DNA of 64,000 nucleotides, taken from the NCBI GenBank assembly GCA_037074615.1, contig CM073558.1, positions 18,025,001 to 18,089,000 on the forward strand, read 5' to 3'. Below, in pieces: positions 22,541 to 34,434 of the stretch (positions are counted from its first letter, which is position 1; every line of letters begins with the position of its first letter). The position numbers and the translations under genes were made by a program. The notes under the pieces were generated by a model that saw only the letters and a program-made list of their open reading frames with translations, was not told the origin of the DNA and made no database searches. This stretch comes from Leucaena leucocephala (lineage: Eukaryota > Streptophyta > Magnoliopsida > Fabales > Fabaceae).

Positions 22541-25308
22541 AGAGGTCTTCAAAAACTTTGGAAGTTTGTTGGGGTTGTTGTGTAGACTAATAGAATTGGA
22601 AGTTTGTTGGGATCGTTATATTGACTAATACAACTATCATCTCTCACTTGCCACATTAGATAATAAGAAGCTATATCTAAAGTTTTGTAGATTTCCTTTC
22701 CATAATTAAGTTGAGTTAGTTAACATTACCATTCTCCAAACTAAATATGGTTGAATTCGATGCCTTCATCATCACTAGAATATTATAACATAACTACTTT
22801 TCAATTAAACACGATGCTTGCTTGCAATAAAAACTTGATTGAAGTATTGGCACTTTCTAGAACCTAAACTCTCCTTCCTGTAGGGTTCACAGTCTTGAGT
22901 CCCATTTGGTATATATATATATATGCATGCTTGGATTGTTATTATCATATCTTCCAAACAAAATTGAGATGCTAAAGAATCAATTGGGTGGCACTAATTA
23001 TTAGGCAAGATTGTATCAGATAGAGTTGCAGAGTTAGATTTCATGAAAAGAAGAATAATAAATCAGAATCTGGAAAATTCTTTTCGTTCTAACTGCATAG
23101 TCAATTATATCATACTGCTATGCTTTTTTAGGTGACAGTGCTAACAATGCTAATAGCAGAATGAACAAAACAACAATGCTAGTTAATTAAAACAAGAGCC
23201 TTGAGATTGATACAAAGGAGCATTAATTGAGTAAATGAGAAGGCTTTGGTGAGCATATCAGCAACTTGGTCAAAGCACATGAGCGAGTGATATTGCATAA
23301 AAGGCAACTCAGTGCACGAGGCTCCCATCAGGTAAAGTTTAGGGAGGGATAGATTAAGTAGACCTCCCCCATTAGTGAAGAGGCTATTTCTAAGATTTGA
23401 ACCCATGACCTAGAATTTAGGTCACATGACAACAACCTTTCAATTGTACCAAGACTCACCCTCTTTGATATTGCATACCCACTTTGGTATTACATACCCA
23501 CTTTCAAATTAGAAGCAAGAGAGGATTAAGATGGTAACAGAGATCTCCTTAACAAGAGACATTGAAACTGTAGCTGTTTCACCAATTGCGTAAGAAAAGA
23601 AATTTCTCAAACATGATTTGGTCCAACCATATAGTCAATGACATCATATTAATGTGCATTATAGGTGGGAGTGCGGAAGTTCTTAACAAAGCTAACAGCA
23701 TAATGAAGAAAACAACAATGCTATGGTGAATCAGATTATTAGTTCAAGAGTCTTGCATCTGAACATAAATTTGTGAGTTTATCAGCTGTTTATATGCACA
23801 GCTTTTGCGTCAAATAAGAGAATTGAGTGAATGAAAAGACTTTGTTGGGTATATCAGCAAATTGGTCAAATTATGGAACTTACTTTGTGCTTCTTGGATG
23901 AACACAGTTCTTCGAGCAGAGTCAAAGAGTCCATAATACTTCTTAAGTGGTATCATCTAGCTGCAACATTCAGGTTTTGCAGTTCAGAAAAAGCATAACC
24001 TGGTTCTCTTCTGAAGACCACATCTTTTGATTACCTTCAAAGAAGTAGTAGCCACCAATAGACCTTCAATCATCAAGATTACTTCCCCAATTTGTATCAG
24101 CAAATACTTTCATCATGAGATGAGACGCTTTGTGAATAAAGATACTCCCTCTAGTTAGTTGGTATAGGGGCTTGCTTCGGTTCTAAAATGTAAGATCTCA
24201 ACTACTTTATCTCTTAAATTCATAATTTTTTTCCTATACTTTCCCTATTGATTGTACATATTAGGGAGTTTCCCATCAAAAGAGTAGTTTCCTATGCAAA
24301 TGATTAGAAGGGGTACTTTAATGAAACCAACACACATTTTTTTACGAATAAATAATATAACTAATTCTCTTAATCTCTGACAGTTAGTTATCTAGCTCCT
24401 ATATTTATGACAAGAGGGAGTAATATGATTAAGAGTGTCATTGAGATACTTCAGCAACCATTTAACAGACCTCCATTGAGTGTCCAAGGGCTCCTGCATA
24501 AAGTGGCTCAGCTTGTTAACTACATAACCTTACATTTGGGATATATGTGTGTATATATATAATGAAGAGCTCAAAGCATTATATAGAGTTTAACATCATG
24601 AAATGGTTCTTCTTCATTCTTAGATATGAGAAGGTTTGTGACCAAGAGAGATGGCAATGATTTACCAGCCAACATTGAAGCTTTAATTTCTTCTCAAACA
24701 GTTCAGAAATATATTTTGAGACAGCAAAATTCCACCCTCAAGAGGACAAAGCTCAATTCTTAGAAACAAGTGCAAGCTGCTGTAGAGATCTTTTGAAAAG
24801 ATGGAATCTGTCATTTGAGAGATAAGAGCTGTGAATTCTGTAGTGTTGTTACCTTCGAGGACTAAATCATCAACACAAAGAAGATAGATGACCAAGTCAT
24901 TAGCTTATTCATTGAATGAACCAATAAGATTCAGCTTTAGAGGGTTAAAATTGTAAAGATCACTTGTATTCATGAAGTTTCTCCAACCAAGCCTAAGGTT
25001 CCCATTTAGCTAAGTTTACAAACTAGAGGAGAGGTTGAAATAATGAAATTGCAGATTGTTGCTCCTCAAAGCTACAGGGTCAGTTCAGGTAGACTTCTTC
25101 TTCTGAGGGATCCAAACTTTTGACAAACACGTTGCTAAAGTAAACTCACATTTAGTTCCTGTTAGTGACTCAAATAGGATTGTCTCCGATGAAAGCATAC
25201 TTGTGCTTTATCCCAAAAAAAAAACAAAGTCAACTTGATGCAAGGAAAGTGATATTCTGAGAGTTAAGTGCTTCACCACAGAGTATATAGACCTTTGCCA
25301 TAAGATGA
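22540..25308 (-). mobile_element. Old copia element, left part (3' half and LTR)
   Basis: Minus-strand copia remains. From right to left: RT remnants with a CVDDLVLEGNN catalytic-box region near 24860, then two copies of the RNase H end (DQVADMLTKAF near 23260 and a second degraded copy near 23850). An LTR-like region at about 22540-23050 follows, and it resembles 35090-35570 over several hundred bases (for example GAGATGCTAAAGAATCAAT). All frames are broken. The element continues at 34430. Confidence 0.65.
25304..25308. repeat. Target-site duplication of the young copia (left)
   Basis: GATGA, repeated at 34430-34434 directly after the right LTR. Confidence 0.9.
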
Positions 25309-25994
25309 TGTTGGAAATCGTGCCCTAGGGGCCAATCATTGTCTTATGAACATTATTGATTTATGAATTTATTAATTGAGTTATCATATTATTTGCATGT
25401 TTACTATGATGACCATCCTTGGATAATTCATGATATTATCCTAAATGTCCCTGGTCGATCATCTATGTGGGAGCACAGATGAAATAAGACCAGTATGACT
25501 TTGAAGATGTATAGAGATATAAATCAAAGTCATAAGCACATGTAAGAGTACAGGGTGTTGGACCGACCCACTATGAGAGAACTGCATGGGTAACGTCATA
25601 AGCTTCTCTCATATACAAACCATGTCAATATGCCCTTTGACCTGAGATCATCATGGATTCCTACATGACAAAACGCTCAGCTTTGACCTAGTCAAAAGTC
25701 ACTTTTGACCGAGTGATCATAAAGACTATGTTCGGGCTTAGTGGTTTTTCATGCGGAGGAATGTGAATGGTCAAGATGGAATTTGTCCCTCACATTCGTG
25801 GAGAGATATTACTGGGCCCCTCGATGAGTGAGTCTGAGAAATGTATGGCCATACTGTAATGGAAAGGTAGTTCCATTTCTATAGTCAGACTACTCAGGGA
25901 TCGAGAAAGTAACGGTCGGGAATAGGAGGATGACATTATCCATGCCTCATCCATGACCAAAATATCGCGTGACAGAAGGGACATGATATGGTTG

Positions 25995-26002
25995 TATAAA
26001 AG
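25995..26002 (+). promoter_or_regulatory. TATA box in the 5' LTR
   Basis: TATAAAAG, 686 bases into the LTR, a good plant TATA element. It would place the transcript start near 26030. The same site occurs at 33117-33124 in the right LTR. Confidence 0.6.
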
Positions 26003-26292
26003 GTTACATCGTTTATCGATCCTCATATGATTTGGGTAGTTGTTATGTCTTGCTAGAGACCGCTTGCGACTTGTGGGCTAGTATAGCAAATGGCCCACTG
26101 CCAACTTCATATGGGCCTACAGGGTCGCACACAAAATAGCCCAACACGAGCTATGATGTCCAGATTCATTGAATCTAAGACATGTCCAGATTCAATGAAA
26201 GATCCAGGTGAATGTATATATATTTATTTATATTTATATTCGTATATATATAAATTCGTATATATATATATATTATATATATGAGATATATG

Positions 26293-26640
26293 AGATTTAA
26301 TTTATAAGGATAAATTAAATCCCTATCACGTTTGAATTCGAAATTCAAATTGATAGGATATCTCATATAAGAGATATTTATAAGATTTAATTTATAAGGA
26401 TAAATTAAATCTCTATCACGTTTGAAATTCGAAATTCAAATTGATAGGATATCTCATATAAGAGATATTTATAAGATTTAATTTATAAGGATAAATTAAA
26501 TCTCTATCACGTTTGAAATTTGAAATTCAAATTGATAGGATATCTCATATAAGAGATATTTATAAGATTTAATTTATAAGGATAAATTAAATCTCTATCA
26601 CGTTTGAAATTCGAAATTTAAATTGATAGGATATCTCAAA
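26293..26640. repeat. 91-bp tandem repeats in the 5' LTR
   Basis: Four units start at 26293, 26383, 26474 and 26565. Each holds AGATTTAATTTATAAGGATA, a TCTCTATCACGTTTGAAATT core and GGATATCTCATATAAGAGAT, and contains short palindromes. The set is repeated in the right LTR. Confidence 0.9.
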
Positions 26641-27308
26641 TTTGATTTATGGGAATAAATCAAATATAACTCAGTCTCATCTTTATTTAAAGTTAAATAA
26701 ATAAGTAATTAAATCTGTGGGACGGATTTAATATTATTTTATTTAATTAGTTTCTTATAAAATTATACAATATATGATATTGTATCAATTCGGAATTAAT
26801 ATAAGATTAACTCCAAAATCCAATTAGGGCAAGTGTAAAAACGCATAGCATCCTCTATATCTGATTGGAGGAGCTACGTTTGAAAATAACACAGAACACA
26901 AAAGGCCGAACGGAATCTGCAAAAGGTTTGCAGACAAGAAACTGCCAAAATAGAGACGGAGACTTGTGAAAGCCTTGGAGGGACAGGAGACGCTAGCACG
27001 TCGTTCGTGGTTGGAACGCTGTTCGTGTGGATACCAGTAGAGGAAGCCGACCTGAGGCGTCGACTTCTTGTGATCGGAAAGAGACCACCGTCCGCGGAGA
27101 GAATCTGTGAAGGTCGCTGAGGAACACTCCGTCGATTTCTTGCGATCAGAAAGAGATCACCACCCACGTAGAGAAGCTGTGAAATTCGCTGAGCAACACT
27201 AAGGGTAATGATTCTTTCCACTTGACTTAAACACATACGGCAGATCCTGGCAAGGAATGGAAAATTTTTAAAGTTTATTTCCGCTGCGTGTCTTCCAATT
27301 CATTACAG

Positions 27309-27324
27309 TGGTATCAGAGCCATG
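27309..27324 (+). promoter_or_regulatory. Primer-binding site of the copia element
   Basis: TGGTATCAGAGCCATG, one base after the LTR. This is the usual plant copia site complementary to the 3' end of initiator methionine tRNA. Confidence 0.85.
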
Positions 27325-28432
27325 CCGTTTTGTGTTTAAGTTAGGCTTGATTTGTGATTTATATGATATATGTTAGTAGTAGCCGATCATATAATAAGCG
27401 TTGTATGTGTGACATATATGGAATCCTTGTTGTGTATGACATAAAAGGAATCTAAAAGGAAATTGAAATCGGTGGTGATGCTTTTTGATTTGATCAATCC
27501 GCATAGATGGGGTCTAAGAAAACCGAATTCGAATTCGAATTTGTATGTGTGACATATAGCAGGACCGCCGTAGCTACCTGTTCGTAGCGCAACATAACCG
27601 TAACATATGTTACTTTGTAAATGTTTTTTGCCCTTCGATTAGATCTGAATATTGATTCTTGAATGTTTGGGTATGGTGAACAATATGGCTCTAGATTGCA
27701 AGTGTTGTAATTTTAAAAATACGGCCTGCGTGTCGTGCCTTCCTCTATATACTCTCAATGTACCTTCTCCTCTCATCTCACTCCCCTCGAATGTTAAAAG
27801 AGGTTTCTATATGTAATTTCTCTTTTCTTACTAGAGAGCTCCTCTCATTGGCTTGAGGGGACTTAGGATAGGTGAGCCATATTGTATCACGTTTGAATTA
27901 TGCATCTTATGATTAGATCAGCACATGCATATTACTTGTATGAGATACGAACTGAGAAACATGCGTTTTATAAACCAGATAGTTAAATTAGGCCCTCTAA
28001 AAGAAATCTTAAGTCATAATGCCGTCAATTTATGAACACTTGTCAAAACCTCGATCGCTCAATTGTGGACTCCACCAAAGTGGGTGCTTTTGAGTTATCT
28101 TGGGGAGATAAGCAAAGAGTAATGGTGCTACTCTCATAGGTTCATTATTGTTTGACTTAATTGAGATTAACAAAACGGTTTTGGATCTCAAGGCATTAGA
28201 TGGGATTAGAACATGCCAGATCATATGATGATAGGATCCCATGAATATCTAAGAGTTACATTTGATGTAATTGGTAAAGGTGTTACCTACCTAAATAACT
28301 TAATTTAAGTGTCCTGCCAAAGCGGACTTAAGTTTGAGCCAAATATGGATCTTAGCCCACTAACTATTGCATTGAGGGTTGTTTATTTAGTGGGAGATTA
28401 CTAATTACATTGCATATTTTAATTGTAGAATC
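27325..28432 (+). other. Untranslated leader of the copia element
   Basis: About 1.1 kb between the primer-binding site and the gag start. It has no long frame on either strand and presumably carries packaging and dimerisation signals, none of which I can identify. Confidence 0.5.
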
Positions 28433-31400
28433 ATGACGACTAGTAATACTGCTACATTATCGCTGCGATCTGTCCTTGAGAAGGACAAACTTAATGGGAC
28501 AAACTTTCTTGACTGGTTTAGGAACTTGAGAATTGTTCTCAAGCAGGAAAGAAAGGCGCATGTCCTAGATCAACCCATTCCTGAGGAGCCAGCCGCCAAT
28601 GCTCCCAGAGCTCAGAGAGATGCTTATATGAAGCATAAGGAAGACTCTGTCGATATGGGATGTTTGATGCTAGCCACCATGGTTCCGGAGCTCCAAAGAG
28701 ATCTGGAACACATGGAGGCTTATGAGATGATTGTGCATCTCAAGGAAATGTTCCAGCAACAGGCAAGGCAAGAGAGGTATGAGACCACTAAGGCCTTACA
28801 TTCCTGCAAGATGGCTGAAGGTGCATCAGTCAGTGCTCATGTCTTAAAGATGAAAGGGTACATTGATCACCTTGAACGGCTTGGATTTCCCATGAGCCAG
28901 GAGTTAGCTACAGATTTGATCTTAAACTCACTCCCGGAAAGTTATGACCAGTTTGTTATGAACTACAACATGAACAACATGGAGAAATCTATTTCTGAAC
29001 TGCATGGGATGCTCAAAACTGCTGAGCCGAGTCTTAAGAAGAAACCCAGTAGTGTTTTGATGGTTCAGAAGGGAAAGGGTACGAAAAAGAAAGGCAAAGG
29101 CAAGGGGAAGGGTCATGGCTCATCAGGTAAGACCAAAGAGTCAGGCAAGCCCGAAACCAAGCCTGCACCAAAGAAGGCAAAGCCTCCGAAGGAAGGAGTC
29201 TGCTTCTTCTGCAATGAACCGGGTCATTGGAAGAGGAATTGCAAACTCTACCTCGAAGATCTGAAAAAGAACAAGAAGGATAGCGGGGCTATCGCTTCAG
29301 GTATTTATGTTATAGACATTCATCTTTCTACTTCCACCTCATGGGTATTAGATACTGCATGTGGTTCTCACATTTGTACGAATGTGCAGGGACTAAAGGA
29401 CAGTAGGAAGCTGAAAAGGGGTGAAGTTGACCTACGAGTTGGAAACAGAGCAAGGGTTGCTGCGTTAGCTGTAGGCACTTATGAATTAGTTCTGCCCACT
29501 GGGCTTTTGTTAGTTTTGAACAATTGCTATTATGTTCCTGCTTTAAGTAGTAACATTGTTTCACTTTCTTATTTGGATAAGGAAGGTTTCACTTCCATTG
29601 CTGGGAATAGTAGATGTTCTATTTATCGTAATGATGTTTTATATGCTCATGGTGATTTGCATGTTGATCATTACATATTAAATTTGGAACAACCCAATCA
29701 TGGAAATATCTATAACGTAACCGCCAAAAGGGTCAAACCAAACGATTTGAATCCCACATACCTCTGGCACTGTCGTCTGGGCCACATAAATGAGAAACGC
29801 ATTTCCAAACTCCATCAAGATGGATTTCTAAACTCATTTGATTTTGAATCATATGACACTTGCGAGTCTTGCTTGTTAGGAAAGATGACAAAGTCACCTT
29901 TCACTGGGCACAGTGAGAGGGCCACTGATTTATTGGGCCTCATACATACAGATGTGTGTGGACCGATGAACACAAATGCCAGAGGAGGTTATTTGTACTT
30001 TATAACATTCATAGATGATTTCAGCAGATATGGGTACATCTATCTAATGAAACATAAATCTGAATCTTTTGAAAAGTTCAAGATATTTCAAAATGAAGTA
30101 CAAAACCAGCTTGGCAAAACAATTAAAGCCCTTCGATCTGATCGGGGTGGTGAATATTTGAGCCAAGAGTTCATAGATCATCTTAGGAATTGTGGGACAC
30201 TCTCACAATTGACTCCTCCAGGGACACCACAATGGAATGGCGTTTCTGAACGGAGAAATCGAACACTATTAGATATGGTTCGATCCATGATGAGTCGAAC
30301 AGATCTTCCGCCCTCCTTTTGGGGCTATACCCTAGAGACAGCTGCGTTCACACTCAATCGTGTTCCATCTAAGGCAATCGAAAAGACTCCGTATGAGATA
30401 TGGACTGGGAGGACGCCTAGTTTGTCTTTCCTCAAGATTTGGGGATGCGAGGTCTATGTTAAGCAACAAGCCTCAGACAAATTAGCGCCCAAATCCTCAA
30501 AATGCCTTTTTGTGGGATATCCTAAGGAAACCAAGGGATATTACGTCTACAACCCTGCTGATAACAAAGTGTTTGTTGTCAGAAATGGTATCTTTCTTGA
30601 ACGAGAATTTATCTCTAAAAGAACCAGTGGGAGTAAGGTACAACTCGAAGAAGTTCGAGAGCTACAAGACACCACAGAACTGCAGATGGAAAATAGAGAA
30701 GACTCACAACAATTTGTTGAGACTCCTCAAGTCACGCAAGGTCCACGAAAGTCTAATAGGACACGACTTCAGCCTCAGAGATATGGATTTCTGATTTCTG
30801 ATAGTCGTGATGTGTTGCTCATTGAGCATAATGAGCCGACTACCTATCGAGAAGCTATAGTGGGACCAAACTCCGAAAAATGGCTTAGTGCCATGAAGTC
30901 TGAGATGCAATCCATGTACGACAATAAGGTTTGGACCTTAGTCGACCCGCCTGAAGGTGTAAAAACCGTCGGGTGCAAGTGGGTTTTCAAAGAGAAAACT
31001 GACATGGATGGCAATGTAAATGTCTTCAAGGCACGACTGGTTGCAAAAGGTTTTACTCAAACTCATGGTGTGGACTATGATGAGACCTTTTCCCCAGTAG
31101 CAATGGCCAAATCAATCAGAATCCTCTTTGCTATTGCAGCATATTATGACTATGAAATATGGCAGATGGACGTCAAGACAGCCTTCCTTAATGGAAAGCT
31201 CCTTGAGGATGTGTACATGACACAACCTGAAGGGTTTGTGCGTTCCGAGGACTCTGGTAAAGTGTGCAAGCTTCAAAAGTCCATTTATGGACTAAAGCAA
31301 GCCTCTCGGAGTTGGAATCATCGTTTTGATGAAGTAATCAAAGAGTTTGGATTTCTTCAAAACATTGATGAACCTTGTGTGTACAAGAAGGTTAGTGGGA

Positions 31401-32416
31401 GCACAGTTGTGTTTTTGGTACTCTATGTCGATGACATCCTACTTATTGGGAATGACATTCCTACCTTGCAGATTGTCAAGTCTTGGTTAGGAAAGTCTTT
31501 CTCGATGAAAGACTTGGGTGAAGCCACCTACATCCTAGGAATCAGGATCTATAGAGATAGATCTAAAAGACTTCTAGGACTCAGTCAGAGTACATACATA
31601 GACAAAATACTGCATAGGTTCAGTATGCACGAATCAAAGAGGGGTTTCATACCCATGTCTCATGGTACTCACCTCAGCAAAGATCTGTGTCCTAGTACAT
31701 CTGATCAGCGAGGTCGCATGAGTAAGGTTCCATATGCCTCAGCCATAGGATCTATCATGTACGCCATGTTATGTACTCGACCGGATGTCTCGTTTGCCTT
31801 AAGTATGACTAGCAGATACCAACAGGACCCTGGTGAGGGCCATTGGACTGCTGTCAAGAATATCCTTAAGTACTTAAGAAGGACTAAGGACTTATTCTTG
31901 GTCTATGGTGGATTGGATGATGAGCTCTGTGTAACTGGTTACACATATGCGAGTTTCCAAACTGACCAGGACGACCAAAAATCGCAGTCTGGATACATAT
32001 TCCTCCTCAATAATGGAGCAGTAAGCTGGAAGAGCTCTAAGCAGGGCACTGTAGCAGATTCTGCAACGGAAGCTGAGTATATAGCAGCATCTGATGCAGC
32101 TAAGGAAACCGTTTGGATCAGGAAGTTCATCACAGAACTAGGGGTGATACCTACCATCTCAGATCCAATAACTTTGCTCTGTGACAATAGCGGTGCTATT
32201 GCACAGGCCAAAGAGCCTAGGTCACATCAAAGGACCAAGCATATACTCAGGCGATTTCATCTCATCAGAGAAATCAACGATAGAGGTGATATAAAAATAT
32301 GCAAAGTAGCAGGAGAAGATAATGTTGCTGATCCTCTAACAAAGCCGCTTGTGCAGGCAAAGCATGAGCGTCATGTTAGGTCAATGGGAATTAGTCAAAT
32401 TAATGATTGTACCTAG
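28433..32416 (+). CDS. Copia gag-pol polyprotein, intact
   Basis: One uninterrupted frame of 1327 codons. Gag occupies about 1-280, with a CCHC zinc knuckle (CFFCNEPGHWKRNC) near 256-269 after a Lys/Gly-rich basic stretch. Protease follows with DTACGS near 306. Integrase has an HHCC zinc region near 445-480 (CRLGH, CESCLLGK), catalytic Asp near 506 (HTDVCGP), Asp near 570 (RSDRGGEY) and Glu near 604 (NGVSERRNR). Reverse transcriptase shows FKARLVAKGF near 865 and YVDD near 1000. RNase H has TEAEYIAAS near 1215 and CDNSGAI near 1245. The order protease-integrase-RT-RNase H is diagnostic of Ty1/copia. No stop, frameshift or missing catalytic box was seen, unlike every other element in the window. 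The ATG at 28433 is the first in-frame start and lies right before recognisable gag sequence. Confidence 0.95.
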   Translation: MTTSNTATLSLRSVLEKDKLNGTNFLDWFRNLRIVLKQERKAHVLDQPIPEEPAANAPRAQRDAYMKHKEDSVDMGCLMLATMVPELQRDLEHMEAYEMIVHLKEMFQQQARQERYETTKALHSCKMAEGASVSAHVLKMKGYIDHLERLGFPMSQELATDLILNSLPESYDQFVMNYNMNNMEKSISELHGMLKTAEPSLKKKPSSVLMVQKGKGTKKKGKGKGKGHGSSGKTKESGKPETKPAPKKAKPPKEGVCFFCNEPGHWKRNCKLYLEDLKKNKKDSGAIASGIYVIDIHLSTSTSWVLDTACGSHICTNVQGLKDSRKLKRGEVDLRVGNRARVAALAVGTYELVLPTGLLLVLNNCYYVPALSSNIVSLSYLDKEGFTSIAGNSRCSIYRNDVLYAHGDLHVDHYILNLEQPNHGNIYNVTAKRVKPNDLNPTYLWHCRLGHINEKRISKLHQDGFLNSFDFESYDTCESCLLGKMTKSPFTGHSERATDLLGLIHTDVCGPMNTNARGGYLYFITFIDDFSRYGYIYLMKHKSESFEKFKIFQNEVQNQLGKTIKALRSDRGGEYLSQEFIDHLRNCGTLSQLTPPGTPQWNGVSERRNRTLLDMVRSMMSRTDLPPSFWGYTLETAAFTLNRVPSKAIEKTPYEIWTGRTPSLSFLKIWGCEVYVKQQASDKLAPKSSKCLFVGYPKETKGYYVYNPADNKVFVVRNGIFLEREFISKRTSGSKVQLEEVRELQDTTELQMENREDSQQFVETPQVTQGPRKSNRTRLQPQRYGFLISDSRDVLLIEHNEPTTYREAIVGPNSEKWLSAMKSEMQSMYDNKVWTLVDPPEGVKTVGCKWVFKEKTDMDGNVNVFKARLVAKGFTQTHGVDYDETFSPVAMAKSIRILFAIAAYYDYEIWQMDVKTAFLNGKLLEDVYMTQPEGFVRSEDSGKVCKLQKSIYGLKQASRSWNHRFDEVIKEFGFLQNIDEPCVYKKVSGSTVVFLVLYVDDILLIGNDIPTLQIVKSWLGKSFSMKDLGEATYILGIRIYRDRSKRLLGLSQSTYIDKILHRFSMHESKRGFIPMSHGTHLSKDLCPSTSDQRGRMSKVPYASAIGSIMYAMLCTRPDVSFALSMTSRYQQDPGEGHWTAVKNILKYLRRTKDLFLVYGGLDDELCVTGYTYASFQTDQDDQKSQSGYIFLLNNGAVSWKSSKQGTVADSATEAEYIAASDAAKETVWIRKFITELGVIPTISDPITLLCDNSGAIAQAKEPRSHQRTKHILRRFHLIREINDRGDIKICKVAGEDNVADPLTKPLVQAKHERHVRSMGISQINDCT

Positions 32417-32419
32417 TGC

Positions 32420-32430
32420 AAGTGGGAGGT
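32420..32430 (+). promoter_or_regulatory. Polypurine tract of the copia element
   Basis: AAGTGGGAGGT, immediately before the right LTR and just after the gag-pol stop. This is the expected place and composition for the plus-strand primer. Confidence 0.75.
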
Positions 32431-34429
32431 TGTTGGAAATCGTGCCCTAGGGGCCAATCATTGTCTTATGAACATTATTGATTTATGAATTTATTAATTG
32501 AGTTATCATATTATTTGCATGTTTACTATGATGACCATCCTTGGATAATTCATGATATTATCCTAAATGTCCCTGGTCGATCATCTATGTGGGAGCACAG
32601 ATGAAATAAGACCAGTATGACTTTGAAGATGTATAGAGATATAAATCAAAGTCATAAGCACATGTAAGAGTACAGGGTGTTGGACCGACCCACTATGAGA
32701 GAACTGCATGGGTAACGTCATAAGCTTCTCTCATATACAAACCATGTCAATATGCCCTTTGACCTGAGATCATCATGGATTCCTACATGACAAAACGCTC
32801 AGCTTTGACCTAGTCAAAAGTCACTTTTGACCGAGTGATCATAAAGACTATGTTCGGGCTTAGTGGTTTTTCATGCGGAGGAATGTGAATGGTCAAGATG
32901 GAATTTGTCCCTCACATTCGTGGAGAGATATTACTGGGCCCCTCGATGAGTGAGTCTGAGAAATGTATGGCCATACTGTAATGGAAAGGTAGTTCCATTT
33001 CTATAGTCAGACTACTCAGGGATCGAGAAAGTAACGGTCGGGAATAGGAGGATGACATTATCCATGCCTCATCCATGACCAAAATATCGCGTGACAGAAG
33101 GGACATGATATGGTTGTATAAAAGGTTACATCGTTTATCGATCCTCATATGATTTGGGTAGTTGTTATGTCTTGCTAGAGACCGCTTGCGACTTGTGGGC
33201 TAGTATAGCAAATGGCCCACTGCCAACTTCATATGGGCCTACAGGGTCGCACATAAAATAGCCCAACACGAGCTATGATGTCCAGATTCATTGAATCTAA
33301 GACATGTCCAGATTCAATGAAAGATCCAGGTGAATGTATATATATTTATTTATATTTATATTCGTATATATATAAATTCGTATATATATATATATTATAT
33401 ATATGAGATATATGAGATTTAATTTATAAGGATAAATTAAATCCCTATCACGTTTGAATTCGAAATTCAAATTGATAGGATATCTCATATAAGAGATATT
33501 TATAAGATTTAATTTATAAGGATAAATTAAATCTCTATCACGTTTGAAATTCGAAATTCAAATTGATAGGATATCTCATATAAGAGATATTTATAAGATT
33601 TAATTTATAAGGATAAATTAAATCTCTATCACGTTTGAAATTCGAAATTCAAATTGATAGGATATCTCATATAAGAGATATTTATAAGATTTAATTTATA
33701 AGGATAAATTAAATCTCTATCACGTTTGAAATTCGAAATTTAAATTGATAGGATATCTCAAATTTGATTTATGGGAATAAATCAAATATAACTCAGTCTC
33801 ATCTTTATTTAAAGTTAAATAAATAAGTAATTAAATCTGTGGGACGGATTTAATATTATTTTATTTAATTAGTTTCTTATAAAATTATACAATATATGAT
33901 ATTGTATCAATTCGGAATTAATATAAGATTAACTCCAAAATCCAATTAGGGCAAGTGTAAAAACGCATAGCATCCTCTATATCTGATTGGAGGAGCTACG
34001 TTTGAAAATAACACAGAACACAAAAGGCCGAACGGAATCTGCAAAAGGTTTGCAGACAAGAAACTGCCAAAATAGAGACGGAGACTTGTGAAAGCCTTGG
34101 AGGGACAGGAGACGCTAGCACGTCGTTCGTGGTTGGAACGCTGTTCGTGTGGATACCAGTAGAGGAAGCCGACCTGAGGCGTCGACTTCTTGTGATCGGA
34201 AAGAGACCACCGTCCGCGGAGAGAATCTGTGAAGGTCGCTGAGGAACACTCCGTCGATTTCTTGCGATCAGAAAGAGATCACCACCCACGTAGAGAAGCT
34301 GTGAAATTCGCTGAGCAACACTAAGGGTAATGATTCTTTCCACTTGACTTAAATACATACGGCAGATCCTGGCAAGGAATGGAAAATTTTTAAAGTTTAT
34401 TTCCGCTGCGTGTCTTCCAATTCCTTACA
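32431..34429 (+). repeat. 3' LTR of the young copia element
   Basis: 1999 bp, TGTTGGAAATCG to TTACA. Same TATA box (33117-33124) and tandem 91-bp units (about 33415-33762) as the left LTR. The four differences from the left copy lie at 33254, 33643, 34354 and 34424. Confidence 0.95.
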
Positions 34430-34434
34430 GATGA
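34430..34434. repeat. Target-site duplication of the young copia (right)
   Basis: GATGA, matching 25304-25308. Confidence 0.9.

Larger units (their letters stand above)
25309..27307 (+). repeat. 5' LTR of the young copia element
   Basis: 1999 bp, begins TGTTGGAAATCG and ends TTACA (TG...CA). By hand comparison it differs from the right LTR at four places only (26132, 26521, 27232, 27302), with no length change. A strong TATA box (TATAAAAG) is at 25995-26002. Four tandem units of about 91 bp lie at 26293-26640. Minus-strand open frames inside it are shadows. Confidence 0.95.
25309..34429 (+). mobile_element. Complete young Ty1/copia retrotransposon
   Basis: A 9121-bp element with two 1999-bp LTRs, a 5-bp target duplication (GATGA), a primer-binding site, a single long gag-pol frame and a purine tract before the right LTR. 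It is inserted into an older copia element of opposite orientation. Everything needed for autonomous movement appears present in structure. Whether it is expressed cannot be seen. The copia lineage was not assigned. Confidence 0.95.

Noticed and set aside
25790..26026. Minus-strand frames inside the LTRs (also 26874-27236, 32912-33148, 33996-34358)
   Set aside because: Present in both LTR copies and antisense to the LTR; no family features, so not host genes.
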